Positions 23,499-32,524 of a DNA stretch of 64,000 nucleotides are shown here, one piece after another (the first letter of the stretch is position 1; each line of letters opens with the position of its first letter). Source of the DNA: Clostridia bacterium (GTDB lineage Bacteria > Bacillota > Clostridia > Oscillospirales > CAG-382); NCBI GenBank assembly GCA_017447445.1, contig JAFSNK010000003.1:62001-126000 (forward strand), given 5' to 3'. The notes beneath the pieces were generated by a model, which saw only the letters and a list, made by a program, of their open reading frames with translations, did not search any database and had not been told where the DNA came from. Position numbers and translations under genes: made by a program.

Positions 23499-24674
23499 AT
23501 GAAAGATATAGTAACTGTGGGTGTTGTTGGTGCTGGTCGAGCACTGGAACTTCATGACTTCGGATACAAAAGATCAAACATTCCCTGCCGATTGAAAACG
23601 GTTATGGCAAGACGAGCCGAACAAATAAACATGGCAGTTGAGCGTTATCGTTTTGAAAAAGGGACAAATAACTACGATGACCTTTTGAATGATCCAGAGA
23701 TTGATGTCATTGACATCTGTACTCCACCGTATGTCCATAAAGAAGAAATCATCAAGGCAATGCGAGCGGGAAAACATGTTATTTGCGAGAAACCTCTTGT
23801 TGGATATTTTGGCCGTCCTGGTGACCCAGAGCCTATTGGAGAAAAAGTTTCGAAGAAGTATATGTTTGAGTGTTTGTTGAAGGATCTTGATGAGCTTAGA
23901 GCAGTGCGCGATGAAACAGGAAAACGTTTTATGTATGCGGAGAACTTTGTGTACTCACCTGCAGTTCTTAAGGCGGGTGAGATCATCCGCGCTAAGAAGA
24001 GCCGAATTCTTTATATGAAAGGCGAAGAAAGCCTAAAGGGTTCGAGCTCTGCTGTTGCCGGTGAATGGAATAAAACCGGTGGGGGTATTTTCATGCGAAA
24101 TGGCGTCCATCCTTTGGGAGCTATTTTATATCTTAAAGAACAGGAGTCCATATCTCAAGGTCATAATGTTACCGTTAAGAGCGTTATAGGGGATATGGGC
24201 TATGCGACAAAAAGACTATCAGAACATGAGCATAGGCATATCGCAGCCCGCCCTCATGATGTGGAAGATGCGGGGACAGCAATCATTACATTTACCGATG
24301 GTAGCAAAGCAACAATAATCTCCACAGACAACTTGCTTGGTGGTAGCAAGAATTATGTGGAAATCTATGCGAACGACACCGCTATTAACTGCCGCTTAAC
24401 AATGAATGATGCTATGGAAACGTATATGGTGGACGATGAGGGTATGGACGGGGTTTATCTTTCTGAGATGCTTCCTATTGTCACTGGATGGAACAAACCA
24501 TTCGTAGCAGATGAGATGCTTCGTGGCTATTGTAACGAGATTGTGGATTTTATGGGAGCTGTCATGGAAGATCGTGAGCCAGAGGGGTGTTTTGATTTAG
24601 CCGCTCAGGTTATGAAAGTTACATATGCAGCCTATTACTCCAATGAAGAAGGTAGAAGAATTGATTTGTGTTAA
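23499..24674 (+). CDS. Gfo/Idh/MocA-family NAD(P)-dependent oxidoreductase
   Basis: The 391-residue protein has a Rossmann start (VGVVGAGRALELHDFGY), DICTPPYVHKEEIIKAM, and the family EKP motif (HVICEKPLVGY). The C-terminal catalytic domain includes NGVHPLGAILYL with a likely catalytic His. Family members oxidise or reduce sugars, inositols and cyclitols. Its place between an aldolase and a dehydroquinate-synthase-type cyclase parallels the oxidoreductase (RifL) used in aminoshikimate pathways, but that is an analogy only. Confidence 0.9.
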   Translation: MKDIVTVGVVGAGRALELHDFGYKRSNIPCRLKTVMARRAEQINMAVERYRFEKGTNNYDDLLNDPEIDVIDICTPPYVHKEEIIKAMRAGKHVICEKPLVGYFGRPGDPEPIGEKVSKKYMFECLLKDLDELRAVRDETGKRFMYAENFVYSPAVLKAGEIIRAKKSRILYMKGEESLKGSSSAVAGEWNKTGGGIFMRNGVHPLGAILYLKEQESISQGHNVTVKSVIGDMGYATKRLSEHEHRHIAARPHDVEDAGTAIITFTDGSKATIISTDNLLGGSKNYVEIYANDTAINCRLTMNDAMETYMVDDEGMDGVYLSEMLPIVTGWNKPFVADEMLRGYCNEIVDFMGAVMEDREPEGCFDLAAQVMKVTYAAYYSNEEGRRIDLC

Positions 24675-24704
24675 AAATGACTTTTCGACTGAGGAGTTAA
24701 TGTG

Positions 24705-25766
24705 ATGAGACGGATTCATGTTGAGGTGTCTAAGCCATACGATGTGTTGATTGGAAGAGGCTTAATCGGCAATATTTCGGGGATAATTAATCCAGTTCTG
24801 AACAGTAGACAGGTTGCAATTGTTACCGATGACATTGTTCAAAAATGTTATTTAGATAGAGTAGTAGAAAACCTTGAAATAGCTGATTTGAAGGTCTGCT
24901 CTTTTTCGTTCCCCAACGGAGAACAGTCAAAAAACATCGAGACACTATCCTCTATCCTCGAGTTTTTAGCATCAAATCATATACGGCGAAACGATACACT
25001 TGTTGCACTCGGCGGTGGGGTTGTCGGCGATATTGCCGGGTTGGCAGCATCATTGTATATGCGAGGCGTCAATGTAATTCAAATTCCAACAACGCTGCTC
25101 GCTGCGGTTGATTCTTCTGTCGGCGGAAAAACAGCTGTTAATCTATTACATGGGAAAAACCTGGCAGGGGCTTTTTGGCAACCGAGCATAGTTGTCTGCG
25201 ATGTTGATATTATTGAAGGGCTTCCCAATGATATTTTTTCTGAAGGAATGGCAGAAGTAATCAAGTGCAATGTGATTAAAGATTTGCCGATCATTAGTTG
25301 GATTATTGGGAATACACTGAAAGACCATCTTGAAGATGTCATCTATAATTGTGTTGAATTAAAACGAGAAATAGTTGAGCAAGATGAATATGATAATAAG
25401 GGAATAAGAAATGTTCTAAATGTAGGACACACTATAGCACATGCTATTGAGAAACTAAGCGACTATACGATTTCTCATGGCAGAGCTGTCGGTACAGGCA
25501 TTGTAATAGAGGCTCAATTAGCAAATGAACTAGGAATATGTGATGCTAATACTGTCAATGCTTTAAGATTAGCCATTAGTAAATTCAACCTTTGTGTTGA
25601 TATTTCATGGAGTAACGAAGAATTATTCAACGCCATGCAAAATGATAAAAAGAACCGAAGCGATCAGATTGTATTTGAGTTGCCAATTTCGCTTGGAAAA
25701 TATAAAGAGATAAGGCTTAATAAAGAACAAATACTGTCCCTTCTTAACATTGCTGTAAAATATTGA
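24705..25766 (+). CDS. 3-Dehydroquinate-synthase-type sugar phosphate cyclase
   Basis: The 353-residue protein has NAD-binding ALGGGVVGDIAGLAAS, IPTTLLAAVDSSVGGKTAVN with GKNLAGAFWQP, and metal ligands in AEVIKC (Glu), NVGHTIAHA (His) and ISHG (His). Substrate-binding Lys/Arg/Asn positions typical of DHQ synthases (ELKREIV, GIRNVLNVGH, DKKNR) are kept. One oddity is HGRAV where nearly all DHQ synthases have HGEAV. A housekeeping aroB would normally sit with other shikimate genes, so this copy probably makes a special carbocycle for the glycan. The ATG at 24705 is preferred over the GTG before it because of RBS spacing. Confidence 0.9.
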   Translation: MRRIHVEVSKPYDVLIGRGLIGNISGIINPVLNSRQVAIVTDDIVQKCYLDRVVENLEIADLKVCSFSFPNGEQSKNIETLSSILEFLASNHIRRNDTLVALGGGVVGDIAGLAASLYMRGVNVIQIPTTLLAAVDSSVGGKTAVNLLHGKNLAGAFWQPSIVVCDVDIIEGLPNDIFSEGMAEVIKCNVIKDLPIISWIIGNTLKDHLEDVIYNCVELKREIVEQDEYDNKGIRNVLNVGHTIAHAIEKLSDYTISHGRAVGTGIVIEAQLANELGICDANTVNALRLAISKFNLCVDISWSNEELFNAMQNDKKNRSDQIVFELPISLGKYKEIRLNKEQILSLLNIAVKY

Positions 25767-25853
25767 AGGTCAACTTTTTTTCAGACTTTTATGCGATGTT
25801 TTCTTGAATCAGGCAGCTTGGCTAAAGAATATTCTGACGTGGAGAGTAAAGTT

Positions 25854-26909
25854 ATGGAAACAATTGGATTCATTGTCCCAGTTTATAAGGTTTGTGAGGA
25901 ATATTTAAAACAATGTGTATTTAGTTTGATTAATCAAACATACAAGGATATTGAAATAATACTAGTCGACGATTGCTCTCCTGATAGATGTGGCGAACTT
26001 TGTGATGAGCTAAAATGCAAGGACAATAGAATTAAGGTGGCGCATCATCTAAGCAATAGAGGTCTTCCTGAAGCTAGAAATACAGGAATTAGTATTTCAA
26101 CTGCTAAGTGGCTTGCATTTGTGGATTCCGACGATTGGCTTGATCTCAATACTGCGGAGACACTAGTATCAGAAATAAATAAACAAAGAGCCGATATATA
26201 TATTTTTTCCGGATACAGGGAGTTTGATGGTAAAACATTAGAATGCGCATTTACTTTTGATAGTGAACGGTTATTTAGCACTTATGCTGAACGTAATGAG
26301 TTAGAGGAAAGATATTTACTTGACCAATCAAGAATCAGAGTTCCTAATTCATTTTCACTTCAATCAGCATGTATTAGGCTTGTTTCTCGCAGCTTGTTCA
26401 GTGAAGGATTGAAGTTCATAGATGTAAAATATGCAGAAGATGCTTTGTTTCACTTGTATTCAACGGAATACGCTAACAGTGTAAAGTATATTAGGCAAAG
26501 GTTTTACCATTACCGAGATACTAATGGGAGTATGGTAAATAGTTTTAGACCAAATGCTGAAAAAGAACAGATTTCAGTTTTGCGAGAAATATGGAAATTT
26601 GCAAATACATATAATAAAGATGATAGGTTTAAAAAGAATATTTCGCTGGTTGCATTTTTGGCAATGCAGAACTGCGTTTGGCAAAAGTATTTTCATCCAA
26701 GTTATAACAAAAGCATTAGAATAAGACAAAAAGAATGCAAAGAACTGTTCCACACAGAATACTTCAAAGACGTCTATAATAATATATCTATAAAAGACTT
26801 GGCAACTAATCAAAAGATAAAATATGTTCTGTTTAGGTTGCGATTATACAGTTTGGCGAATTGGTTAAGAAGTCGCCAAAAGATATTATTTGGCGAGAAA
26901 AGTCAATAA
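25854..26909 (+). CDS. Glycosyltransferase family 2
   Basis: The 351-residue GT-A enzyme has IGFIVPVYKVCEEYLKQCV, the nucleotide-binding ILVDDCSPD, RGLPEARNTGI and the metal-binding FVDSDDWLD. It lacks transmembrane helices and has a basic C-terminus, fitting a peripheral membrane enzyme that extends the lipid-linked glycan. The start is placed at METIGF because an RBS (GTGGAGAG) precedes it; the upstream 21 codons look unlike family members. Confidence 0.9.
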   Translation: METIGFIVPVYKVCEEYLKQCVFSLINQTYKDIEIILVDDCSPDRCGELCDELKCKDNRIKVAHHLSNRGLPEARNTGISISTAKWLAFVDSDDWLDLNTAETLVSEINKQRADIYIFSGYREFDGKTLECAFTFDSERLFSTYAERNELEERYLLDQSRIRVPNSFSLQSACIRLVSRSLFSEGLKFIDVKYAEDALFHLYSTEYANSVKYIRQRFYHYRDTNGSMVNSFRPNAEKEQISVLREIWKFANTYNKDDRFKKNISLVAFLAMQNCVWQKYFHPSYNKSIRIRQKECKELFHTEYFKDVYNNISIKDLATNQKIKYVLFRLRLYSLANWLRSRQKILFGEKSQ

Positions 26910-26924
26910 GAGATAGGAGTTCGC

Positions 26925-28136
26925 ATGAACGTTAACAATAGAATTTCTGTTAGGATAAACAAATTATCGATAAGCATTCAGGATCTGCTTCTATATATTG
27001 TGTATGGTTTTGTCATAACGAGTTCAATTGTAAACAAGAATGCACATGCTTCAGGATATGTTTTTATGATACCAGCAATATTGGTAACATATGTTTATTC
27101 TTTTCTTATATGCAATCATAAGAACATAAAAAAAAGCTACTACATTTACTTGTTTTTTATAGGAATTACTTTGATTTTTTCCACATTGTTTTCAACAACA
27201 CTACCAGAGACAAAATATGAGATAATTCTATCGGTTCTTATTTGGCATTTGTTCTTCATTGCTTTAACGCAAATAGAATACTCAAAGATTAATGTTATTT
27301 CGATATTCAATATTTATCTGATCATCGCAGTTATATTAAGCGTTATGGGCCTTGCAAACGCTTATAATGGAGTTGTCAACGAGGCTGGAAGGGCAAGCAT
27401 ATTTGTCTTTGGAATAAGAAAAGACGGCAACTATTTTTCAGCTTTTTTAGCACCTGGTTTTTGCTATGCTTTTTTCAGATTTTTGTTTGTTAAGCGTAAA
27501 ACATGGTACTATCTAATAGCTGGCGTTATTATACTATTAGGCATCTATATGACTGGGTCAAGAGCTGGCTTTGCTTCTGTTATTTTATCGGCGGTTATAC
27601 TGATTGCTGCTTTTTTGTTTAAGACGGGTTTTACTGCAAGGAAGCTGATAATTTTCTGTTTTATTACAGCGTTTGTTGTCCTCTTGTATAGGTTTTTTAG
27701 TAATACAAATTTATTCCAAAGGATGCTAGCTTCTGACAGTTACTCGAATGATATTCGACTCGTGATTTGGGGGAAGGCAATAGAAGCATTTAAGATTAGC
27801 CCGATCTTTGGTTCAGGAAGAGGTTCAGGCGAGTATTTTGCAAGGATGGCAACAGCACACGTAATACACAATTCATTTATTGAACTTCTGTGTGATCAAG
27901 GAATAGTTGGAGTTCTGCTTTTCTTATGTTTATTTGCAAAAATGTTTTTCGTTAAAAAATCAAATATAGTTATTATGATTGCATTTTTTGTAAGTTGCTT
28001 TGCACCGCTGTTTTTTATTAGTGCATATCAAACATGTGGATGGTGGCTCCCGATTGCTTTGTGTCTAATAATGGCGGAGAAATTACAATCCGAAGATGCA
28101 AGTGTGGTATTCGATGTTAGTAAAAATATTGACTAA
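26925..28136 (+). CDS. O-antigen ligase/Wzy-type polymerase
   Basis: The 403-residue protein is very hydrophobic with about ten to twelve membrane helices. The large loop contains GSRAGFAS and later FGSGRGSGEYF followed by HNSFIELLCDQGIVG, the arginine- and histidine-bearing Wzy_C pattern. It should polymerise lipid-linked repeat units on the outer face of the membrane, together with the flippase at 29368. Confidence 0.85.
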   Translation: MNVNNRISVRINKLSISIQDLLLYIVYGFVITSSIVNKNAHASGYVFMIPAILVTYVYSFLICNHKNIKKSYYIYLFFIGITLIFSTLFSTTLPETKYEIILSVLIWHLFFIALTQIEYSKINVISIFNIYLIIAVILSVMGLANAYNGVVNEAGRASIFVFGIRKDGNYFSAFLAPGFCYAFFRFLFVKRKTWYYLIAGVIILLGIYMTGSRAGFASVILSAVILIAAFLFKTGFTARKLIIFCFITAFVVLLYRFFSNTNLFQRMLASDSYSNDIRLVIWGKAIEAFKISPIFGSGRGSGEYFARMATAHVIHNSFIELLCDQGIVGVLLFLCLFAKMFFVKKSNIVIMIAFFVSCFAPLFFISAYQTCGWWLPIALCLIMAEKLQSEDASVVFDVSKNID

Positions 28137-28232
28137 TCAATTGCGGCACCAACATCGTCATCAAATTGAGTCATGCATTAGTTCTATTTTCAATTATTGT
28201 TATATTTTAAGTCTTTTAGGGTGGCGAAGGAT

Positions 28233-29354
28233 ATGAAATTACAGTTTAAACAGTTGATGGCACGAATGTTATTTAAAACAATGAGAGTGTTCCCCATAGA
28301 CAAAAAGAAAGTTGTTTTTTCGAGCTTTAGAGGTAAATACAATGATTCACCGCGGATTATCTCCGAAGCATTGAGCAGAACTGGAAAAGCTAAACAAGTT
28401 TGGATCGTAAATGAAGGTATTGATGTTCCCGAGAGTATTACAAAGGCAAAGCCAAAATCAATTTCTTCCCTATACCATCTGGCGACCGCTAGAGTTTGGG
28501 TTGATAACTCTAGAAAAGAAATATGGGTTTCAAAAAGGAAAAAACAGTTTTATATCCAAACATGGCATGGTGGTGTCTGTATAAAAAAAGTCGAAAAGGA
28601 TGCGGAAGACAGGTTGCCCCCAGTTTATGTAGAAAGCGCAAAAAACGACTCCAAGATGGCAGATATCTTTGTGTCAGAAGCGGAATGGAGGACTAGAAAT
28701 TACCGCTCGGCTTTTTGGTACGAGGGGGAAATAGTAAAAGGTGGCATATCCAGGAAGCAGAGTATTGACGAAGCTCATGCTAGAAAAAAAGTTCTGGATT
28801 TTTTTGGCATTAACGATAATTGCCATTTTGTATTGTATGCACCCACATTTAGAAATAACCACGATTTAACTTGTTATGATATTGATTACCACGCTCTAAT
28901 AAATTGTCTTGAAAAAAAATATGGCGGAGATTGGAGAATAATAATTCGACTACACCCAAACATTTCAGATAGTGAGAATCATTTAGTATATTCGGAAAAA
29001 GTGCTAAATGGTTCAGATTATCCGATTCTTAATGAGCTTTTGGCTATTTCTGATATGTTAATTACCGATTTCTCAGGGTGTATGTTCGATGCCGTCAGAA
29101 GAAAACTGAAACTCGTACTATATGCGTCGGATTATGATGATTATTTGAAAAATGAACGAGGATTGTATTTTGATTTATCAAACTTCCCAGCACCACTTGC
29201 AAAAAATAATTCTCAATTATTAGATATTGTTAACTCGTTTGATGTGAAAAAATACGAAGAAGATTGTCAGAAAATGATAGATCAATTAGGCTTTTATGAT
29301 GTCGATGCGACACCATTGATTGTCGATAGAATTCTGAGTGTAATACTCAAGTAA
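28233..29354 (+). CDS. CDP-glycerol glycerophosphotransferase family protein (TagB/TagF-like)
   Basis: The 373-residue protein has YIQTWHGGVCIKKVEKD, VLYAPTFRN, IIIRLHPNIS and MLITDFSGCMFDAV, the ordered signature of the TagB/TagF family that moves glycerol phosphate from CDP-glycerol. With the TagD homologue at 30914 it points to glycerol-phosphate decoration or linkage of the glycan. Start chosen at the second ATG (RBS GAAGGA region); upstream codons are poorly supported. Confidence 0.88.
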   Translation: MKLQFKQLMARMLFKTMRVFPIDKKKVVFSSFRGKYNDSPRIISEALSRTGKAKQVWIVNEGIDVPESITKAKPKSISSLYHLATARVWVDNSRKEIWVSKRKKQFYIQTWHGGVCIKKVEKDAEDRLPPVYVESAKNDSKMADIFVSEAEWRTRNYRSAFWYEGEIVKGGISRKQSIDEAHARKKVLDFFGINDNCHFVLYAPTFRNNHDLTCYDIDYHALINCLEKKYGGDWRIIIRLHPNISDSENHLVYSEKVLNGSDYPILNELLAISDMLITDFSGCMFDAVRRKLKLVLYASDYDDYLKNERGLYFDLSNFPAPLAKNNSQLLDIVNSFDVKKYEEDCQKMIDQLGFYDVDATPLIVDRILSVILK

Positions 29355-29367
29355 TGGAGGGGCTAAA

Positions 29368-30828
29368 GTGTTTGCCTCGCTAAAAAAAAGATATGGGCAA
29401 CTGTCAAAACCGATAAAAGCATCAATATGGTTTTTGATATGCTCTTTTCTCCAAAAAGGTATTTCTGTTTTCGTGACTCCAATATTTACGAGACTTCTTA
29501 CAACAGAAGAATATGGTGCATATGATGTTTTCAATTCATGGTTGAATATTTTGACAGTGCTTGTTACCTTAAATCTGTATGCAGGAGTTTATACACAGGG
29601 ATTGGTTGTTTTTGAGGAAGACCGAAAAGTATTTTCGTCTACATTACAAGGATTAACACTGGTTCTAACTCTCATTTGGACGATTGTTTACACGCTGTTT
29701 TCCGGTTTTTGGAATAATCTCCTTTCCCTTACCACGGTCCAAATCTATGCTATGTTATTAATGATGTGGTCAACCGCGGTTTTTGGCTTTTGGGCAGCAA
29801 GTCAGCGTGTTCAGTTCAACTACAAGTTATTGGTGCTTGTCACAATTATCATTTCAATCCTTAAGCCTTTAGCAAGCATTTTGCTCGTAATTAATTCAAA
29901 TGATAAGGTAACAGCACGAATTCTTGGAATAACTTTTGTTGAAGTACTTGGATATAGCGCATTCTTTTTTATTCAGTTGTTCAGAGGAAAAAGGTTTTTT
30001 TCTAAGAAGTACTGGATTTACGCATTAAGCTTTAATTTACCTTTGGTTCCACACTATCTTTCTCAAACCGTTTTAAACGGTGCAGACAAAATAATGATAG
30101 AAAGCATGGTGGGAAAATCTGAAGCGGGCATTTATGGATTAGCTTATTCGATTTCCAATTTGATGATGCTTTTTAATATTGCATTGCTGAATACGCTTAA
30201 CCCATGGATATATCAAAAAATTAAAAGGAGAGAAGAAAAAGACATAGCACCTGTCGGATATGGGTGTCTGATAGGTATAGCAATTGTTAATATGCTGCTT
30301 ATCATTTTTGCTCCAGATTTAGTTCGACTGTTCGCGCCGATTGAATACTATGACGCAATTTGGACAATTCCGCCAGTAGCAATGAGTGTGTACTTTATTT
30401 TTTCATATAGCTTATTTGCCGGTTTTGAGTTTTATTATAAAAAAACGAAAATGATAATGGTTGCAAGCGTTGTTGCTGCACTTATGAATATTGTGTTAAA
30501 TTATATATTCATTAATCTATTTGGGTATATTGCGGCAGGCTATACTACACTTTTTTGTTATATTATCTATAGCGTTGGTCATTATCTCTTCATGAAAAGA
30601 GTATGCAATAAGTATTTGAACGGAAGTATTGTTTATAGGCCAAAGACACTTTTACTTATTTCAATGACCTTCATAACATTAGGCTTTATTATACAGTTTA
30701 CATATTCTTCTAATATCGTTAGATACATTGCCGGAGGAGTAATGCTGGCGGGTATTCTTTTATTCCGAAAACGTATTGTTGCTGCGGCAAAAAATCTGTT
30801 ATCATTGAGAAAGCAAAAGCAATCATAA
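29368..30828 (+). CDS. Wzx-type polysaccharide flippase
   Basis: The 486-residue protein has about 12-14 membrane helices. It starts FLICSFLQKGISVFVTPIFTRLLTTEEYGAYDVF, the standard beginning of the oligosaccharide flippase branch of the MOP superfamily, with LPLVPHYLSQTVLNGADKIMI in the middle. It should flip undecaprenyl-linked repeat units outward. It uses a GTG start with RBS TGGAGGGG. Confidence 0.92.
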   Translation: MFASLKKRYGQLSKPIKASIWFLICSFLQKGISVFVTPIFTRLLTTEEYGAYDVFNSWLNILTVLVTLNLYAGVYTQGLVVFEEDRKVFSSTLQGLTLVLTLIWTIVYTLFSGFWNNLLSLTTVQIYAMLLMMWSTAVFGFWAASQRVQFNYKLLVLVTIIISILKPLASILLVINSNDKVTARILGITFVEVLGYSAFFFIQLFRGKRFFSKKYWIYALSFNLPLVPHYLSQTVLNGADKIMIESMVGKSEAGIYGLAYSISNLMMLFNIALLNTLNPWIYQKIKRREEKDIAPVGYGCLIGIAIVNMLLIIFAPDLVRLFAPIEYYDAIWTIPPVAMSVYFIFSYSLFAGFEFYYKKTKMIMVASVVAALMNIVLNYIFINLFGYIAAGYTTLFCYIIYSVGHYLFMKRVCNKYLNGSIVYRPKTLLLISMTFITLGFIIQFTYSSNIVRYIAGGVMLAGILLFRKRIVAAAKNLLSLRKQKQS

Positions 30829-30913
30829 TAGGTGAAGAAATAGTATACTATCATGTAGAAATCTTTGAAATATCAATCATTAGTTCTATATACGAGGAGG
30901 TATTAAATTATCT

Positions 30914-31342
30914 ATGGTTATTGGTTATACAACAGGAGTTTATGATATGTTTCATATAGGACACTTAAACGTCCTGAAAAACGCAAAGAGTCAATGCGAC
31001 TACCTAATCGTTGGCGTAAGCACCGACGAACTTGTCCAGAAAGAAAAGAATAAAACTCCAGTAATTCCTTTCGTAGAAAGATGTGAAATTGTGTCAGCAA
31101 TTAAGTATGTTGACAAGGTTGTTCCGCAAACCAACAAGAATAAAAAAGAAGCATGGGAGAAGTATCATTTCGACAAAATGTTCGTTGGAGACGATTGGAA
31201 AGGGACCGACGTATGGAATCGATTTGAAGAACAGTTTAAGCCTTTGGGAGTTGAGATTGTTTACTTGAAACATACCGACGGGATTTCAAGTACACAGTTA
31301 ACTGGAATAATAAAAGGAATGCTTGACAATCATTCAGATTAA
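30914..31342 (+). CDS. tagD: Glycerol-3-phosphate cytidylyltransferase (TagD)
   Basis: The 142-residue protein has the nucleotidyltransferase HIGH motif in GVYDMFHIGHLNVLKNAK, then FVGDDWKGTDVWN and the C-terminal GISSTQL. It makes CDP-glycerol from CTP and glycerol-3-phosphate for the TagB/F-like enzyme upstream. Length and motifs match TagD from Bacillus closely. RBS GGAGG lies somewhat far (about 12 nt) from the ATG. Confidence 0.92.
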   Translation: MVIGYTTGVYDMFHIGHLNVLKNAKSQCDYLIVGVSTDELVQKEKNKTPVIPFVERCEIVSAIKYVDKVVPQTNKNKKEAWEKYHFDKMFVGDDWKGTDVWNRFEEQFKPLGVEIVYLKHTDGISSTQLTGIIKGMLDNHSD

Positions 31343-31370
31343 GCAATGTTTAGATTACGGTACCGGGGTT

Positions 31371-32507
31371 ATGGAAAAAGTTGTTAATACTTTTATGGCA
31401 ATTATCCGAAGTGCGATCATGGAAACAAACGAAGATATAGACGTGTCACATATTAACTATGAAGCATTATTATCATTATCCAAATTTCACGATCTTGCAC
31501 ATGTTATTTACTATGAATTGAATAAACGAATTGAGAATTGGGAAGGGGACACACACAACAGATTTAAACAGCAGTATGATAATTCCATATATCGATTTGT
31601 TAAACGAGATTTAGCTATAGAACAAGTTAAAGAAGCGTTTGAGATGGCGCATATTGATTATATTCTACTTAAAGGATCTTATTTATTAAAGCTTTATCCC
31701 CAACCTTGGATGAGAACTAGCTCGGATGTAGATGTATTAGTCAGGAAAGAGGATATAGACAGAGCTATTGTAACGTTAAACAAAAAAGGCTTTGTTCAGT
31801 TTTTAGAGACATCGAAAGACATCTCGTTCTATACACCCGAGCATTATCATATTGAACTTCATCATTCTTTAATGGAGGAGGGCATCTTTGATAATGCAAA
31901 TCAGTTATTAAATACAATATGGGATTGTGTAGAACCAAACGTATCCAAGTATGAAAAATACATGAGTGGCGAGATGATATATTTTTATCATGTGGTACAT
32001 ATGGCAAAACACTTTAAAAACGGAGGATGTGGAGTACGATTTTTTATTGACTTGTGGCTATTAAACCATACTATTAGTTTTGACAATGATAAAAGAGTTG
32101 CACTGATAAAATCAAGCGGTCTGGATTCATTTGAAAAAAAGGTACGACTATTATCAGAAAAGTGGTTTTCAAGAAATGAAGATTTCTCGGATATTCAAGA
32201 GATAGAAAAATATATATTTGAAGGCGGTACATACGGAAATCTAGATCATAGTGCAGCAATAAGAAAGAATAACGCTCGGAATATGTTACTCTATTATATG
32301 AGAAGGGTATTTCAACCATATTGCATTATGAAGAACTCATATCCGAAACTTCGTAAGTATCCTATCCTTCTCCCGTTTTTTTGGGTTGCTCGCTGGTTTA
32401 ATATTCTTGACCCGAAAGTAAGACGAAATGCCAAAAACGAAATAAAGATTATTCGTGGAAATACCAATGAACAAATAGAGCTATTGTTTAATGAATTAGA
32501 GATCTGA
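31371..32507 (+). CDS. Nucleotidyltransferase-fold protein (NTP_transf_5-like)
   Basis: The 378-residue protein has ILLKGSYLLKLYP and RTSSDVDVLV, a GS..D.D nucleotidyltransferase active-site pattern, followed by EHYHIELHHSLM. Members of this family occur in capsule and teichoic acid loci, with no settled reaction. An earlier TTG at 31323 has a better RBS (AAAGGAATGC) and would add 16 residues while overlapping tagD, so the exact start is open. Confidence 0.75.
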   Translation: MEKVVNTFMAIIRSAIMETNEDIDVSHINYEALLSLSKFHDLAHVIYYELNKRIENWEGDTHNRFKQQYDNSIYRFVKRDLAIEQVKEAFEMAHIDYILLKGSYLLKLYPQPWMRTSSDVDVLVRKEDIDRAIVTLNKKGFVQFLETSKDISFYTPEHYHIELHHSLMEEGIFDNANQLLNTIWDCVEPNVSKYEKYMSGEMIYFYHVVHMAKHFKNGGCGVRFFIDLWLLNHTISFDNDKRVALIKSSGLDSFEKKVRLLSEKWFSRNEDFSDIQEIEKYIFEGGTYGNLDHSAAIRKNNARNMLLYYMRRVFQPYCIMKNSYPKLRKYPILLPFFWVARWFNILDPKVRRNAKNEIKIIRGNTNEQIELLFNELEI

Positions 32508-32524
32508 ATCGAGTACGAAGAAGT

